Assembly: GCA_017379075.1 (NCBI GenBank)
Contig: JAFNXL010000010.1
Span: 1 to 64,000, forward strand
Direction: 5' to 3'
Length of the DNA stretch: 64,000 nt
Origin: Bacteroidaceae bacterium
GTDB lineage: Bacteria > Bacteroidota > Bacteroidia > Bacteroidales > Bacteroidaceae
Part shown: positions 55,887 to 64,000 of the stretch, in pieces
Layout of the letters: each line of letters begins with the position of its first letter
Numbering within the stretch: position 1 is the stretch's first letter
Translations under genes and position numbers: made by a program
Notes under the pieces: model-generated
Told to the model about the DNA's origin: nothing
Seen by the model: the letters and a program-made list of their open reading frames with translations, nothing else
Database searches by the model: none

Positions 55887-56396
55887 TTACTGATACACAT
55901 CCTCTATCTCCAAGACGTACATGACGTGGAGAGAGCCGCCGGGGCGATCGTTATACCAGCGGGAAAGGACGTCGGAGTCCTGGAACTGACTCTCTTGCAT
56001 AGGACTGCGGAAGAGGGGGCGGCAATCCAGGGTGATGCGGTTCTGTTCAAAAGCCACACCGCCACGCTCAGTTTCGAGGGGGAGCAGACCGGTTTCCTTA
56101 ATCTTGTCAATCTCACGTCCGGACTTGCTTCCACACAGATTCAATACGGGTTTGAAAGCCTCGGGCAGAAAACTCAACGTAATTCTGCCACCAGATTCTA
56201 TGAACTCATAGGTATAGCGTTCGGGGCGGACAAAGATGAAGGCCACGGGTTTGTTCCACAACCATCCCAAACCACCCCATGAGGCAGTCATGGTGTTAAA
56301 ATGCTGTATGTTACCCGCTGTAATCAGCATCCATTCCTTGCCAATCAGGCGGAAGACATCCTCCTGAGACAATACGGTCAAATCTTTCTTTATCAT
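55887..56396 (-). CDS. Flavin reductase-like (flavoredoxin-type) protein
   Basis: FMN-binding split-barrel protein of 169 aa. Family features: NTMTASWGGLGWLWNKPVAF (flavin contact region), FVRPERYTYEFIESGG and LSFLPEAFKPVLNLCGSKSGREIDK. It would bind FMN and could reduce free flavin or act as an electron carrier; no partner oxygenase is nearby. Its ATG overlaps the stop of the GNAT gene by 4 bases, so the two are co-translated. Confidence 0.85.
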   Translation of the reverse strand: MIKKDLTVLSQEDVFRLIGKEWMLITAGNIQHFNTMTASWGGLGWLWNKPVAFIFVRPERYTYEFIESGGRITLSFLPEAFKPVLNLCGSKSGREIDKIKETGLLPLETERGGVAFEQNRITLDCRPLFRSPMQESQFQDSDVLSRWYNDRPGGSLHVMYVLEIEDVYQ

Positions 56397-56860
56397 ATCT
56401 TTTGTTCTTCAATTTTCATCGTATAGAAATTTGTTTCCTTGGGCAGGAATCCAAGTTTCCGGTAAAGCGCATTCGCAGCGATGCGCGACGGACGCGAAGT
56501 CAACTGCAACGTAATGGGAGCAAAGGACGCAGCACGTTCAAGCACATAATCCATCAGCGCACGACCAAGTCCAAGCCCCTGGAACTCGGGCAACACCACT
56601 ACATCCTCAATGCTTGCCTTGCGGCCGGTGGGAGATGCGAAAAAGCAGAGTGTTGCACAGGCCACAATGGCATCCCCGTGCCGAACCACATAAAGATGGC
56701 TGTCGGGACAGTCTATCACACCCTGTAACATATCCGGGGTGAGCACGCAACGCTGGCTCAGCGCGGACATGAGATGGCAGAACTGATCAAATTCGGCCGG
56801 AGAAAAGCCGTTGAGTTCTGAAAACTCGCAACGGGCGAGAAAGTCTGATGAGGCATTCAT
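56393..56860 (-). CDS. GNAT-family N-acetyltransferase
   Basis: Acetyl-CoA-dependent acetyltransferase of 155 aa. The acetyl-CoA loop is VVLPEFQGLGLGRALMDYVL, fitting the Q/R-x-x-G-x-G/A rule, followed by a motif B region (ITLQLTSRPSRIAANALYRKLGFLP). The acceptor substrate is unknown. It is the middle gene of a three-gene minus-strand unit: 5 bases after the transporter stop and overlapping the flavin reductase start. Confidence 0.88.
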   Translation of the reverse strand: MNASSDFLARCEFSELNGFSPAEFDQFCHLMSALSQRCVLTPDMLQGVIDCPDSHLYVVRHGDAIVACATLCFFASPTGRKASIEDVVVLPEFQGLGLGRALMDYVLERAASFAPITLQLTSRPSRIAANALYRKLGFLPKETNFYTMKIEEQKI

Positions 56861-56865
56861 GGCTG

Positions 56866-57474
56866 TCAGAGAATCGCCTCGCTACGCATGACCGCACGAT
56901 AGAGATTGCATCCCACAAAGTTTCCGGCCACGATACTCAGATAGAAGACAAGCACCGCCACGAAATTGGAGCAAAGGAACTCTACGGGCACGCACAAGTA
57001 ATAAAAGGCATCGGCCACACAGTGGGGGAAGCCACAGTTGATGAACAAAGGAATGCCAAAAAGCAGCGGCAGGACATTTCCCTTACGGGCAAAGGTAACA
57101 ACAGTGGTCATGATGAATCCACAACCCACCGCCAGCAGTCCGCCAAACAAAGGGCCGTTGGCAAGACGCGCCTCCAGGACAGCCTGCGCCGTCTCCTGTA
57201 TGGGCATGGGGCTGCAACGCGCCAGCAAGCCAACCAGCAGACAACCTACGATGTTGCCAAAAAGGATGAACATAAGCTGTCCGAACTCGCCACGGCGGAA
57301 GAAACCTGCCGTACCGGTATATAACTTCAGGCGATAGGCAACCACCGCCAACAATCCGAAAGAGAAGACCACCGCACCGATGATGCTTTTCTCGGCCAAA
57401 TAACCAAAACCGGCCAGACCGACACAAACACCCGCAAGGATGGAAGAACGTAAAGTGGAAATAAAATGTTTCAT
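56866..57474 (-). CDS. Formate/nitrite transporter (FNT) family channel
   Basis: Integral membrane protein of 202 aa, somewhat short for the family (about 260). Six hydrophobic segments are visible, with FNT features LYTGTAGFFRRGEFGQL, FILFGNIVGCLLVG, INCGFPHCVADAFYY and VAGNFVGCNLY. Likely a small-anion channel for formate, nitrite or hydrosulfide. The ATG at 57474 (MKHFISTL) is chosen; the longer frame starts with TTG inside the promoter. First gene of its operon. Confidence 0.85.
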   Translation of the reverse strand: MKHFISTLRSSILAGVCVGLAGFGYLAEKSIIGAVVFSFGLLAVVAYRLKLYTGTAGFFRRGEFGQLMFILFGNIVGCLLVGLLARCSPMPIQETAQAVLEARLANGPLFGGLLAVGCGFIMTTVVTFARKGNVLPLLFGIPLFINCGFPHCVADAFYYLCVPVEFLCSNFVAVLVFYLSIVAGNFVGCNLYRAVMRSEAIL

Positions 57475-57501
57475 CTGTATGCTTATTATTACTTGACCGT
57501 G

Positions 57502-57509
57502 CAAAAGTA
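57502..57509 (-). promoter_or_regulatory. Promoter -7 element of the FNT-GNAT-flavin reductase operon
   Basis: On the minus strand TACTTTTG matches TAnnTTTG, 27 bases before the ATG at 57474. Confidence 0.55.
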
Positions 57510-57626
57510 GTCATAATATGCTAATTGATGAAAAAAAGTGACAAAAAAGTGAAGCACGAAACGGATGCAACAATAAATACCACTATTCATTTTGATAAAA
57601 ACCACGATATAGTCCGAAAAATTATG

Positions 57627-57634
57627 TAATTTTG
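57627..57634 (+). promoter_or_regulatory. Promoter -7 element of dnaG
   Basis: TAATTTTG matches TAnnTTTG; predicted transcription start is near 57641, giving a leader of about 70 nt to the ATG at 57710. Confidence 0.55.
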
Positions 57635-57709
57635 CACCATTGTAAACGCAAAAGCAAGCACGGCATTCACCGTCTTCCCCCTATACATTATTATATATAT
57701 ACGACAAAG

Positions 57710-59749
57710 ATGATAGACAGAGCCACCAGAGACAAGATTATTGAAGCCGCCAACATTGTGGATGTGGTGAGCGACTTCATTACCCTGAAACGTTCCGGCG
57801 CCAATCTGAAGGGACTTTGCCCGTTCCACGACGACCGCACGCCCTCGTTTATGGTGTCTCCTGCCAAGAACATCTGCCATTGCTTTGCCTGTGGAGAGGG
57901 AGGAAGCCCGCTCAATTTCATCATGAAACACGAGCAGCTCTCCTACCCCGATGCATTGCGCTATCTGGCAAAGAAATACGGCATACCCATACAGGAGAGG
58001 GAGCAGACGGAGGAACAGAAGAAAGTGCAGACGGACAGGGACAGCATGTTCATTGTGAACGAATGGGCCAACAACTGGTTCCAAAAACAGCTGTACGATA
58101 CGGACGAGGGCGTGGCCATCGGTCTGGCCTATTTCCGTTCACGCGGTTTCAGGGATGACATTCTGAAGAAGTTCCAGGTGGGATACTGCCCCGACAACCG
58201 GGAGAATCCGATGGGAAAGATTGCCGTTGCGGAAGGATACCAGGAAAAATACCTCATCAACGTACCCGACGAGAAGGACACACGCCAAAGCATTGGCACC
58301 GGACTCTGTCTGAAGAACGAGGAGAGCGGACAGCTGAGAGACCGTTTCCGCAACCGTGTGATATGGCCCATTTTCAGCCAAAGCGGACGAGTGGCGGGCT
58401 TTGGCGGACGCGTATTGGACAAGGCCACCAAGGGCGTAAACGTAAAGTATCTGAACTCGCCAGAAAGCCTTGTGTACAGCAAGCGCAACGAGCTTTTCGG
58501 ATTCTTCCAGGCCAAGCAGGCCATCAGCAAGAAGGACCGCTGCTATCTGGTGGAAGGCTACACCGACGTAATGGCCATGCACCAGAACGGTGTGGAGAAC
58601 GTGGTGGCATCGTCGGGCACCGCACTGACGCCCGGACAGATTTCCATCATCCGCCGACTCACCAACAACATCACGGTCATTTACGACGGTGACAGTGCCG
58701 GAATAAAGGCCAGCGAGAGAGGTATCGACCTGATTCTGGCGGCAGGCATGAACGTGAAGCTGCTGCTGTTGCCCGACGGAGAAGACCCCGACAGTTTTGG
58801 CCGCAAACACTCCGCCACGGAATTCCAACAATACATTGAGAGCCACCAGACCGACTTCCTGCACTTCAAGAGCAAACTGCTGGCTGACGAGGCCAAGAAC
58901 GACCCGCAGGCCGAGAGCAAGATGGTGAACAGCATTGTGAAAAGCATAGCCAACATACCCGACGAAATCACCCGCGCCCTGTACATCCGACAGGCCGCCA
59001 AGAACACATTGCTGGAAGAGAAGCTCATCCTTGATGCCGTGAACAAACAGGTTAGAGCCAATCTGGAGGAACAGGCCAGGGAGAGGGAAAGGGAACGCAG
59101 ACGCGCCGCGGGAGAAACCGTGGCAGAAGCCGGCGGACAGCCCCAGCAGGAGCAACCCGTCCAGAGCCTTTTGGCCGAGACAAGACAAAGCCAGGTTCAT
59201 GACAAGCGGAAGGAGGCGCTGCTGATACAGATGGTCATCCGCAACGGCGAAAAGCGTGTGTTCTGCATCAAGGACGAAGAAGGCCAGGAGCAGGTCTATT
59301 CCATCACGGAATTCATCTATTACAGCCTGCAACAGGACGACATCACCCTGGGCGAGCCGTTATACATGAAGATTCTGGAAGAAGCCATGGAGCAAGGCCA
59401 AAACGAAAAGTTCCAGGCCTCGGCCTACTTCATGAACCACCCCGACGCACAAGTGGCCCATCTGGCATACGTCATGTGTACGGACCATGAGCAGTTGAGC
59501 AAATATCACGAAGCATCGGCACCATCATCCAACCCGGATGGTCTGCTGGCCGAACAGGTGGAGCATCTGCTCTCCGACCTCAAGCTGAGCATCGTCCGCC
59601 AACAGATAAAGGAGCTGGTGGCGCAGACCAAGAACCCCGAAATCCTGAAGGACAAGGAAAAGTACATGGCCCTGCTGAACGAGTTCAAGGAAAAGAAAGA
59701 AGTGGAGCGGATGCTGGCCAAAATATGCGGCGACAGGGTTTTGGGATAA
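57710..59749 (+). CDS. dnaG: DNA primase
   Basis: Makes RNA primers for DNA replication. 679 aa from the ATG at 57710 (MIDRATRDKIIEAANIVDVV), which matches the usual DnaG N-terminus; the longer frame from 57632 overlaps the promoter. Domains: CHC2 zinc finger (CPFHDDRTPSF, CHCFACGEGG, about residues 37-60), TOPRIM core (YLVEGYTDVMAMHQ, VIYDGDSAGIKA) and a C-terminal helicase-interaction region after a charged linker (EEQARERERERRRAAGE near 455). Core gene, single transcription unit; a 41-bp tandem array follows the stop. Confidence 0.96.
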   Translation: MIDRATRDKIIEAANIVDVVSDFITLKRSGANLKGLCPFHDDRTPSFMVSPAKNICHCFACGEGGSPLNFIMKHEQLSYPDALRYLAKKYGIPIQEREQTEEQKKVQTDRDSMFIVNEWANNWFQKQLYDTDEGVAIGLAYFRSRGFRDDILKKFQVGYCPDNRENPMGKIAVAEGYQEKYLINVPDEKDTRQSIGTGLCLKNEESGQLRDRFRNRVIWPIFSQSGRVAGFGGRVLDKATKGVNVKYLNSPESLVYSKRNELFGFFQAKQAISKKDRCYLVEGYTDVMAMHQNGVENVVASSGTALTPGQISIIRRLTNNITVIYDGDSAGIKASERGIDLILAAGMNVKLLLLPDGEDPDSFGRKHSATEFQQYIESHQTDFLHFKSKLLADEAKNDPQAESKMVNSIVKSIANIPDEITRALYIRQAAKNTLLEEKLILDAVNKQVRANLEEQARERERERRRAAGETVAEAGGQPQQEQPVQSLLAETRQSQVHDKRKEALLIQMVIRNGEKRVFCIKDEEGQEQVYSITEFIYYSLQQDDITLGEPLYMKILEEAMEQGQNEKFQASAYFMNHPDAQVAHLAYVMCTDHEQLSKYHEASAPSSNPDGLLAEQVEHLLSDLKLSIVRQQIKELVAQTKNPEILKDKEKYMALLNEFKEKKEVERMLAKICGDRVLG

Positions 59750-59791
59750 AAGCCGCCAATCACCACACACAAAAAATCGTAATCGGACATT

Positions 59792-60064
59792 TCATGCAGC
59801 GTTGCATGGAGCTACTTATGCCATTAGTAACGCGATGCAGCGTTGTATGAGGCTACTTATGCCATTAGTAATGCGATGCAGCGTTGTATGAAGCTACTTA
59901 TGTCATTAGTAGCACGATGCAGCGTTGTATGGAGCTACTTATGCCATTAGTAGCGCGATGCAGCATTGTATAAGGCTACTTATGCCATTAGTAGCGCGAT
60001 GCAGCGTTGTATAAGGCTACTTATGCCATTAGTAGCGCGATGCAGCGTTGTATGGAACGCCTGC
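59792..60064. repeat. 41-bp tandem array, six full copies plus part
   Basis: ATGCAGCG (or ATGCAGCA) begins at 59794, 59835, 59876, 59917, 59958, 59999 and 60040, exactly 41 bases apart. Each unit contains CTACTTATGCCATTAGTAG, an imperfect inverted repeat. It fills the gap between the convergent dnaG and folE genes. Unit sequence is unrelated to the 41-bp array at 41788-42102, although the period is the same. Confidence 0.92.
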
Positions 60065-60069
60065 AACGC

Positions 60070-60651
60070 CTATTCCTTTATCAACTGGAGAAATTCTTCG
60101 CGGGTCTTTGCCTGGTTGAAGGCTCCGCAGAAGTCGCTGGTGGTGGTGACGCTTCCCTGCTTTTCCACACCGCGCATCTGCATGCACATGTGTTGCGCCT
60201 CAACCACAACCATCACGCCCAAGGGTTGCAGGGCTTCCTGGATGGCCTGGCGGATCTGCAATGTCATGCGTTCCTGCACCTGAAGGCGGTGCGAGAAACA
60301 GTCGACCACACGGGCAATCTTGCTCAGGCCGGTAATGTATCCGTTGGGGATGTAGGCCACATGCACACGTCCGTAGAAAGGCAGCATGTGGTGTTCGCAC
60401 AGGGAATAGAAGTTGATGTCCTTCACTATAACCATCTGGCTATAGTCTTCCTTGAACTTTGCAGAATTGAGCAGCGCCACGGGGTCCTGACTGTATCCGC
60501 ATGTGAGCGTGGCCATGGCACGCGCCACACGCTGGGGAGTCTTGAGGAGTCCCTCACGCGAGGCATCCTCGCCCATCAGTTCCAGTATGCGCTTTACGTG
60601 TTCCTGCAGTTCATTCTGCACGGCATCGTCCATCTTGACAGATGTTTCCAT
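60070..60651 (-). CDS. folE: GTP cyclohydrolase I
   Basis: First step of tetrahydrofolate (and queuosine-type) biosynthesis: GTP to 7,8-dihydroneopterin triphosphate. 193 aa. Family features: [20 protein letters not shown], the zinc-binding Cys and His in [12 protein letters not shown] and the distal Cys in [12 protein letters not shown], and the active-site stretch [20 protein letters not shown]. All zinc ligands are present, so it is the FolE1 type. Last gene of the minus-strand operon, 61 bases after the SPOR gene. Confidence 0.95.
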   Translation of the reverse strand: METSVKMDDAVQNELQEHVKRILELMGEDASREGLLKTPQRVARAMATLTCGYSQDPVALLNSAKFKEDYSQMVIVKDINFYSLCEHHMLPFYGRVHVAYIPNGYITGLSKIARVVDCFSHRLQVQERMTLQIRQAIQEALQPLGVMVVVEAQHMCMQMRGVEKQGSVTTTSDFCGAFNQAKTREEFLQLIKE

Positions 60652-60712
60652 AATAAGGATGTTCTTTTTTATCGGATTAAACTATATGTGGAAAAGAGAA
60701 GTGCAAAGGGAA

Positions 60713-61276
60713 TCAGTAATATACGTTAATCTTGCTCTTCACAATCACCGCTTCCTTGAAACTCTGGGTTTCCTTCATTCTCATGAACAGTTCGCTGGCT
60801 TCCTCGTAAGTGCGGAAGTCGCCCACCCTGCACTTCCAGTGGGGGCTGATGAACTGCGTATACACCTTCACTCCGGGGAAAAGGCTCTGCACACGCTTGC
60901 CAATCATGCCAGCCTCGTTCTTGGCGTTTCTGGAGTTGCCGCCGGAGAACACCTGAATGCGGTATCCGTTGGCGCGCACGCGCTGTCCCATGTTGGCCGA
61001 CGCGTCCGTCAGGGCCAGGCTGTCCCCGGCCACATTCTGCACGGCAGTCTGCATGAGGGAGTCGGTCTTCGACACATTGCCAACCCTGTTTTGGGCTCCC
61101 GGCACCTTCCTTGCCATCCCGTTGATGAGGTCTGTGATGGTCTTGCTTTGGTGCAGCACAACCGTTCCGCGGCCCGGTCTGGCCTTTTGCAGATAGTCGG
61201 TGTATAACTCCTGTGCAAAAGAGACTACGGAGAACTGAAGCAGAAGTATAAAAGAAAAAAACTTGAGTTTACACAT
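60713..61276 (-). CDS. SPOR-domain protein, exported
   Basis: Protein of 187 aa with a signal peptide (MCKLKFFSFILLLQFSVVSFAQ), a low-complexity linker and a C-terminal SPOR domain (about residues 105-185: GYRIQVFSGGNSRNAKNEA, WKCRVGDFRTYEEASELFMR). SPOR domains bind denuded peptidoglycan at division sites. The tpiA-SPOR-folE order is a familiar Bacteroidales arrangement. Confidence 0.88.
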   Translation of the reverse strand: MCKLKFFSFILLLQFSVVSFAQELYTDYLQKARPGRGTVVLHQSKTITDLINGMARKVPGAQNRVGNVSKTDSLMQTAVQNVAGDSLALTDASANMGQRVRANGYRIQVFSGGNSRNAKNEAGMIGKRVQSLFPGVKVYTQFISPHWKCRVGDFRTYEEASELFMRMKETQSFKEAVIVKSKINVYY

Positions 61277-61333
61277 AAATTCTTTTTCTAATGTGGAGGG
61301 ACAGAATGTATTTTTTTATTGTCTTGTTGTTTG

Positions 61334-61378
61334 AAAACTGCAGAGCGCCGGCGCATGTGACGCACCGGACACTCTGCA
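61334..61378 (-). terminator. Terminator or attenuator after tpiA
   Basis: On the minus strand TGCAGAG (61378-61372) pairs with CTCTGCA (61345-61339), extended inside by CCGGTGCG/CGCCGG, followed by TTTT. It would limit read-through into the SPOR and folE genes. Confidence 0.65.
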
Positions 61379-61395
61379 TATAGAGCGTTATGGAA

Positions 61396-62154
61396 TTAGT
61401 TCCATGCGTCAATGATGCCCTTGAAGTCAGCAGCCTTCAGAGAAGCGCCACCAATCAGACCACCGTCGATGTTGGGCTTTGCAAAGAGCTCGGGAGCGTT
61501 GCTAGCCTTGCAGCTTCCGCCATAGAGGATGCTGGTGTTGTCTGCCACCTCAGCGCCGTAAACCTCAGCTACACAGCTGCGGATGTAAGCGTGGATTTCT
61601 TCAGCCTGCTCAGCAGTAGCGGTCTTGCCGGTACCGATAGCCCAGATGGGTTCGTATGCGATAACCACATTTGCCCACTGCTCAGCGGTCAGGTGGAATA
61701 CGCTGCCAGCCAGCTCGGCCTTGCAAACAGCCTCCTGCTCGTTAGCCTCGCGCTGCTCCAGGCTCTCGCCGATGCAGAAGATTACCTTCAGGCCGTTAGC
61801 CAAAGCCAGGTCTACCTTCTCCTTCAGGATTTCGGGAGTCTCGTTGTAATACTCGCGACGCTCAGAGTGACCCAGAATTACATACTCGGCACCAGTGCTC
61901 TTTACCATCTCGGCGCTAACCTCACCAGTGTAGGCACCAGACGCCTTGTCTGCGCAGTTTTCCGCACTTACAGCAATGACGCTGTCCTTCAGCAGTTCGC
62001 TTACAGTAGCCAAGTGGATGAAGGGAGTACCGATGATAACCTCGCAATTGGGCTTTTCAGCAGCCAAAGCTTCCTTCAACTCAGTAGCCAATGCTACACC
62101 TTCCTGCAGGTTCTTGTTCATTTTCCAGTTACCTGCTACAATTTTCTTTCTCAT
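61396..62154 (-). CDS. tpiA: Triosephosphate isomerase
   Basis: Interconverts dihydroxyacetone phosphate and glyceraldehyde 3-phosphate. 252 aa, TIM barrel. Active-site residues visible: N and K in [10 protein letters not shown], His in [10 protein letters not shown], Glu in [16 protein letters not shown]; the phosphate loop is [15 protein letters not shown]. Starts 20 bases after the upstream stop. Confidence 0.97.
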   Translation of the reverse strand: MRKKIVAGNWKMNKNLQEGVALATELKEALAAEKPNCEVIIGTPFIHLATVSELLKDSVIAVSAENCADKASGAYTGEVSAEMVKSTGAEYVILGHSERREYYNETPEILKEKVDLALANGLKVIFCIGESLEQREANEQEAVCKAELAGSVFHLTAEQWANVVIAYEPIWAIGTGKTATAEQAEEIHAYIRSCVAEVYGAEVADNTSILYGGSCKASNAPELFAKPNIDGGLIGGASLKAADFKGIIDAWN

Positions 62155-62174
62155 TTCGTTTGCTTTTTTTAAAG

Positions 62175-63479
62175 TTAAACTCTATGTTTATATAATTCTC
62201 TCATTTTTTTTCCTAACCACAAACGGTCTGCAACAGTTACGGCCAGCAAGGGCAGCACATACCACAGCAGCAGTCGGAACAGACGTTTCAGTTTGCTCTC
62301 AATCGGCGGATTTGAAATCTCCAGCTGTTCTAGCGGCGCGTCCAGTTTCTCCACAGCGGGAAGCATCGTGTTGGGCCATTTGTTGACAACCACACTGCCA
62401 TGCAGCAGCATCAGTCCGGGATTGGAACGTATCATTGTCTTCAGCACCACATCGTCAGTGTGGCAATAGGGATATTCCGCCCCGGTCATTTCCGTCCATC
62501 TTTCAATGGCCGCATCTCCGCTTGCCGTCAGACAATAGAACGGATAGCCGTATGTGAGGCAATAGTCATGCACCCCGGCAATGCGGTCCATCGTACCGTC
62601 ATCGGCATGCTCCAAATGTGGCGACACCAACAGGAACTTGTAAGTATCCTCGCGCAGAAAAGCCTCGGTAATGTCTTCGTTGTCTTCCAGACGCAGCATC
62701 TGGAAATCGGTAATCTCGGGCAATGCGGATGCATCCGACTGCGTGTTCACGGTGCGTGTGTCCACAAAAGTCCAGGTGCTGTCGGGATATTCCTCCAAAG
62801 AAAACTCCTTCTGTACCCCATCCTTTTCCATCAGGAAATAGGTTTCAACGGAAGCGCTGTCCGTATCCAAAGCCATCTTCTGAAGCAGGTCTGCCCCAAT
62901 GTGATAGGGACGGAAGTCCCATACGGGAAGTCCGTACAGGTTTATGCAGACAAAGACGAAGGCAAAGACCTTGGAGTACAGGTTGATGATCCACTGGTTG
63001 CGTTCCAGGACAAAACGGGTCATCATGCGATAATACCAAACCACGAACACCGCGGCCACAAGCAGGATCAGGTTCTTGTAGAAGGTCTGCCAGTTGGTCA
63101 AGGTAAAGGCGTCGCCGAAACAGCCGCAGTCTGAAACCGGATTGTCAAGCGCAAGATACAGCGTGAGCGGCGTCATCAGCGCCAAGAACAAAAGGCAGAA
63201 ACGCGATGCGCGTTTTCTATGGGAGCCAAAGAAAAGGCAAATGCCCAGGTCAAATTCAAGAAAAGCCAGGCCCACGGCCAGGAGCAGAGGCACAAAACCG
63301 GGCAATAGGGCAGACAGCCCGAACGCCTGTGCATAGTCCTCAATCTTGTATTGCGTTCCAACAGGGTCAATCAGCTTGACGATACCCGAAAGTATGAACG
63401 TCACGGACAACAGCATGCGGCAAAGGTTCACACCCAGCCACCTGACACGTCTCCAAAGCCTGTTGTTACTTCTCACCAT
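62175..63479 (-). CDS. DoxX/MauE-like membrane protein of the BT_3928 family
   Basis: Protein of 434 aa. The N-terminal third is a four-helix DoxX/MauE-type membrane domain ([39 protein letters not shown]) with DCGCFGDAF, a Cys-x-Cys near residue 117 seen in MauE-like proteins. The rest (about 200-400) is a soluble region of thioredoxin-like aspect ([16 protein letters not shown]), then a final membrane helix ([20 protein letters not shown]). Bacteroidota orthologs are known by the name BT_3928; function unproven, possibly redox or quinone-related. It overlaps the DUF1599 gene by 14 bases. Confidence 0.82.
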   Translation of the reverse strand: MVRSNNRLWRRVRWLGVNLCRMLLSVTFILSGIVKLIDPVGTQYKIEDYAQAFGLSALLPGFVPLLLAVGLAFLEFDLGICLFFGSHRKRASRFCLLFLALMTPLTLYLALDNPVSDCGCFGDAFTLTNWQTFYKNLILLVAAVFVVWYYRMMTRFVLERNQWIINLYSKVFAFVFVCINLYGLPVWDFRPYHIGADLLQKMALDTDSASVETYFLMEKDGVQKEFSLEEYPDSTWTFVDTRTVNTQSDASALPEITDFQMLRLEDNEDITEAFLREDTYKFLLVSPHLEHADDGTMDRIAGVHDYCLTYGYPFYCLTASGDAAIERWTEMTGAEYPYCHTDDVVLKTMIRSNPGLMLLHGSVVVNKWPNTMLPAVEKLDAPLEQLEISNPPIESKLKRLFRLLLWYVLPLLAVTVADRLWLGKKMRELYKHRV

Positions 63480-64000
63480 AGGTCAGTTTGATCAAACCGA
63501 AGACTGCATAGTTCATCATGTCCATGTAATTGGCGTCAATGCCTTCAGAAACCAAGGTTTCGCCATGCAAAGATTCAATCTGCTTGGTGCGGAAAATCTT
63601 CATCAGAATCAGATCCGTATAGCTGCTTACGCGCATCCCGCGCCAAGCCTCATCATAATCGTGGTTCTTGCGGAGCATCAGGTCCAACGCTTTCTGGGCA
63701 TGACGGTCGTATGCTTCCAATGCCTCAGTCTCGTTCATGTCATCCGAAGCTTCGGCATACCCCAGTTCCAGTTGGATAAGTCCGATAATGGCATAGTTTA
63801 CGATGCCGACAAATTCGGGACGAATGCCTTCGTCCACCAGCGCCACACCCTTTGTCTCAAGACTGCGGATACGGTTTGCCTTGATATAAATCTGGTCTGT
63901 TAGTGAAGACGGGCGCATAATACGCCAGGCCGCACCATAATCGTGCAGTTTTTTCGCAAATAATGAACGGCACTCAGCCATTATCTTCTCAAATTGTTCA
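63466..64000 (-). CDS. DUF1599 protein (5' end beyond the window)
   Basis: At least 177 residues. The frame stays open to the window edge (EQFEKIMAECRSLF upstream of the first ATG at 63981), and the N-terminus of the family normally extends this far, so the gene is truncated by the right edge. Two copies of the DUF1599 repeat are visible: KKLHDYGAAWRIMRPSSLTDQI and RKNHDYDEAWRGMRVSSYTDLI, each followed by KANRIRSLE/KIFRTKQIE. Function unknown. First visible gene of the DUF1599-BT_3928-tpiA-SPOR-folE operon. Confidence 0.88.
   Translation of the reverse strand, partial: EQFEKIMAECRSLFAKKLHDYGAAWRIMRPSSLTDQIYIKANRIRSLETKGVALVDEGIRPEFVGIVNYAIIGLIQLELGYAEASDDMNETEALEAYDRHAQKALDLMLRKNHDYDEAWRGMRVSSYTDLILMKIFRTKQIESLHGETLVSEGIDANYMDMMNYAVFGLIKLTYGEK

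Noticed and set aside
59792..60064. Possible CRISPR array or origin iterons
   Set aside because: Contiguous 41-bp tandem units without spacers; a single dnaG/folE gap with no DnaA boxes or replication initiator gene nearby.

Overview
The window reads as a chromosomal segment of a Bacteroidales bacterium (Bacteroidaceae/Prevotellaceae type; species not assigned). Evidence: SusC/SusD outer-membrane pairs with FAS1 lipoproteins, lipoproteins with a CK[DE][DE] export signal, a cobalamin riboswitch in front of a Bacteroidota-style B12 locus (DUF4465, BtuG-like propeller, BtuB), GH2/GH16/GH127 glycosidases, a DPP-IV-type S9 peptidase, and many promoters of the Bacteroidota form TTTG-N19-21-TAnnTTTG. 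Most genes use A-rich starts without Shine-Dalgarno sequences.

Layout. 1-1918: 3' part of a PIF1-like helicase with C-terminal TPRs. 1919-2369: short tandem repeats, terminator and promoter. 2370-20720: one long, codon-biased operon, FAS1-SusC-SusD-FAS1-FAS1-SusC-SusD, ended by a strong terminator. 20721-21426: duplicated hairpin mosaic repeat and 9-bp CTAG arrays. 21427-31520: lacZ (minus), comF, gdhA, a receiver-like/PPDK-N fusion and a GH16 endoglucanase. 31680-33133: an AAA ATPase inserted between the GH16 gene and a copy of the GH16 3' end, with three 33-bp iterons over its promoter. 33248-41732: B12 riboswitch and seven-gene B12 capture and import operon. 41733-42507: eight-copy 41-bp tandem array and another hairpin mosaic. 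42508-45681: radical SAM protein and DPP-IV. 45713-45786: tRNA-Arg(CCG).

45787-53640 is AT-rich and unlike its surroundings in content: duplicated tRNA 3' flank, a 21-bp heptad-coding array, a truncated ORF behind an intact promoter, four unrecognised small genes, a GHKL-ATPase/HExxH-metallopeptidase fusion, a penicillin-binding-protein-like lipoprotein with all active-site motifs lost, a DUF3791-DUF3990-small-ORF toxin-antitoxin-like trio and an HD-domain-like protein. It looks like a tRNA-adjacent accessory (defence/conflict) island, although no integrase is visible.

53770-64000 returns to core-like genes: GH127 arabinofuranosidase; flavin reductase, GNAT and FNT-type transporter (minus); dnaG; a second 41-bp tandem array of unrelated sequence; and a minus-strand operon DUF1599-DoxX/BT_3928-tpiA-SPOR-folE, whose first gene runs off the right edge.

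The most novel-looking items are the GHKL-metallopeptidase fusion in its island, the dead transpeptidase lipoprotein, two unrelated tandem arrays with the same 41-bp period, CTAG arrays with an exact 9-bp period, and the ATPase insertion with its iteron operator.
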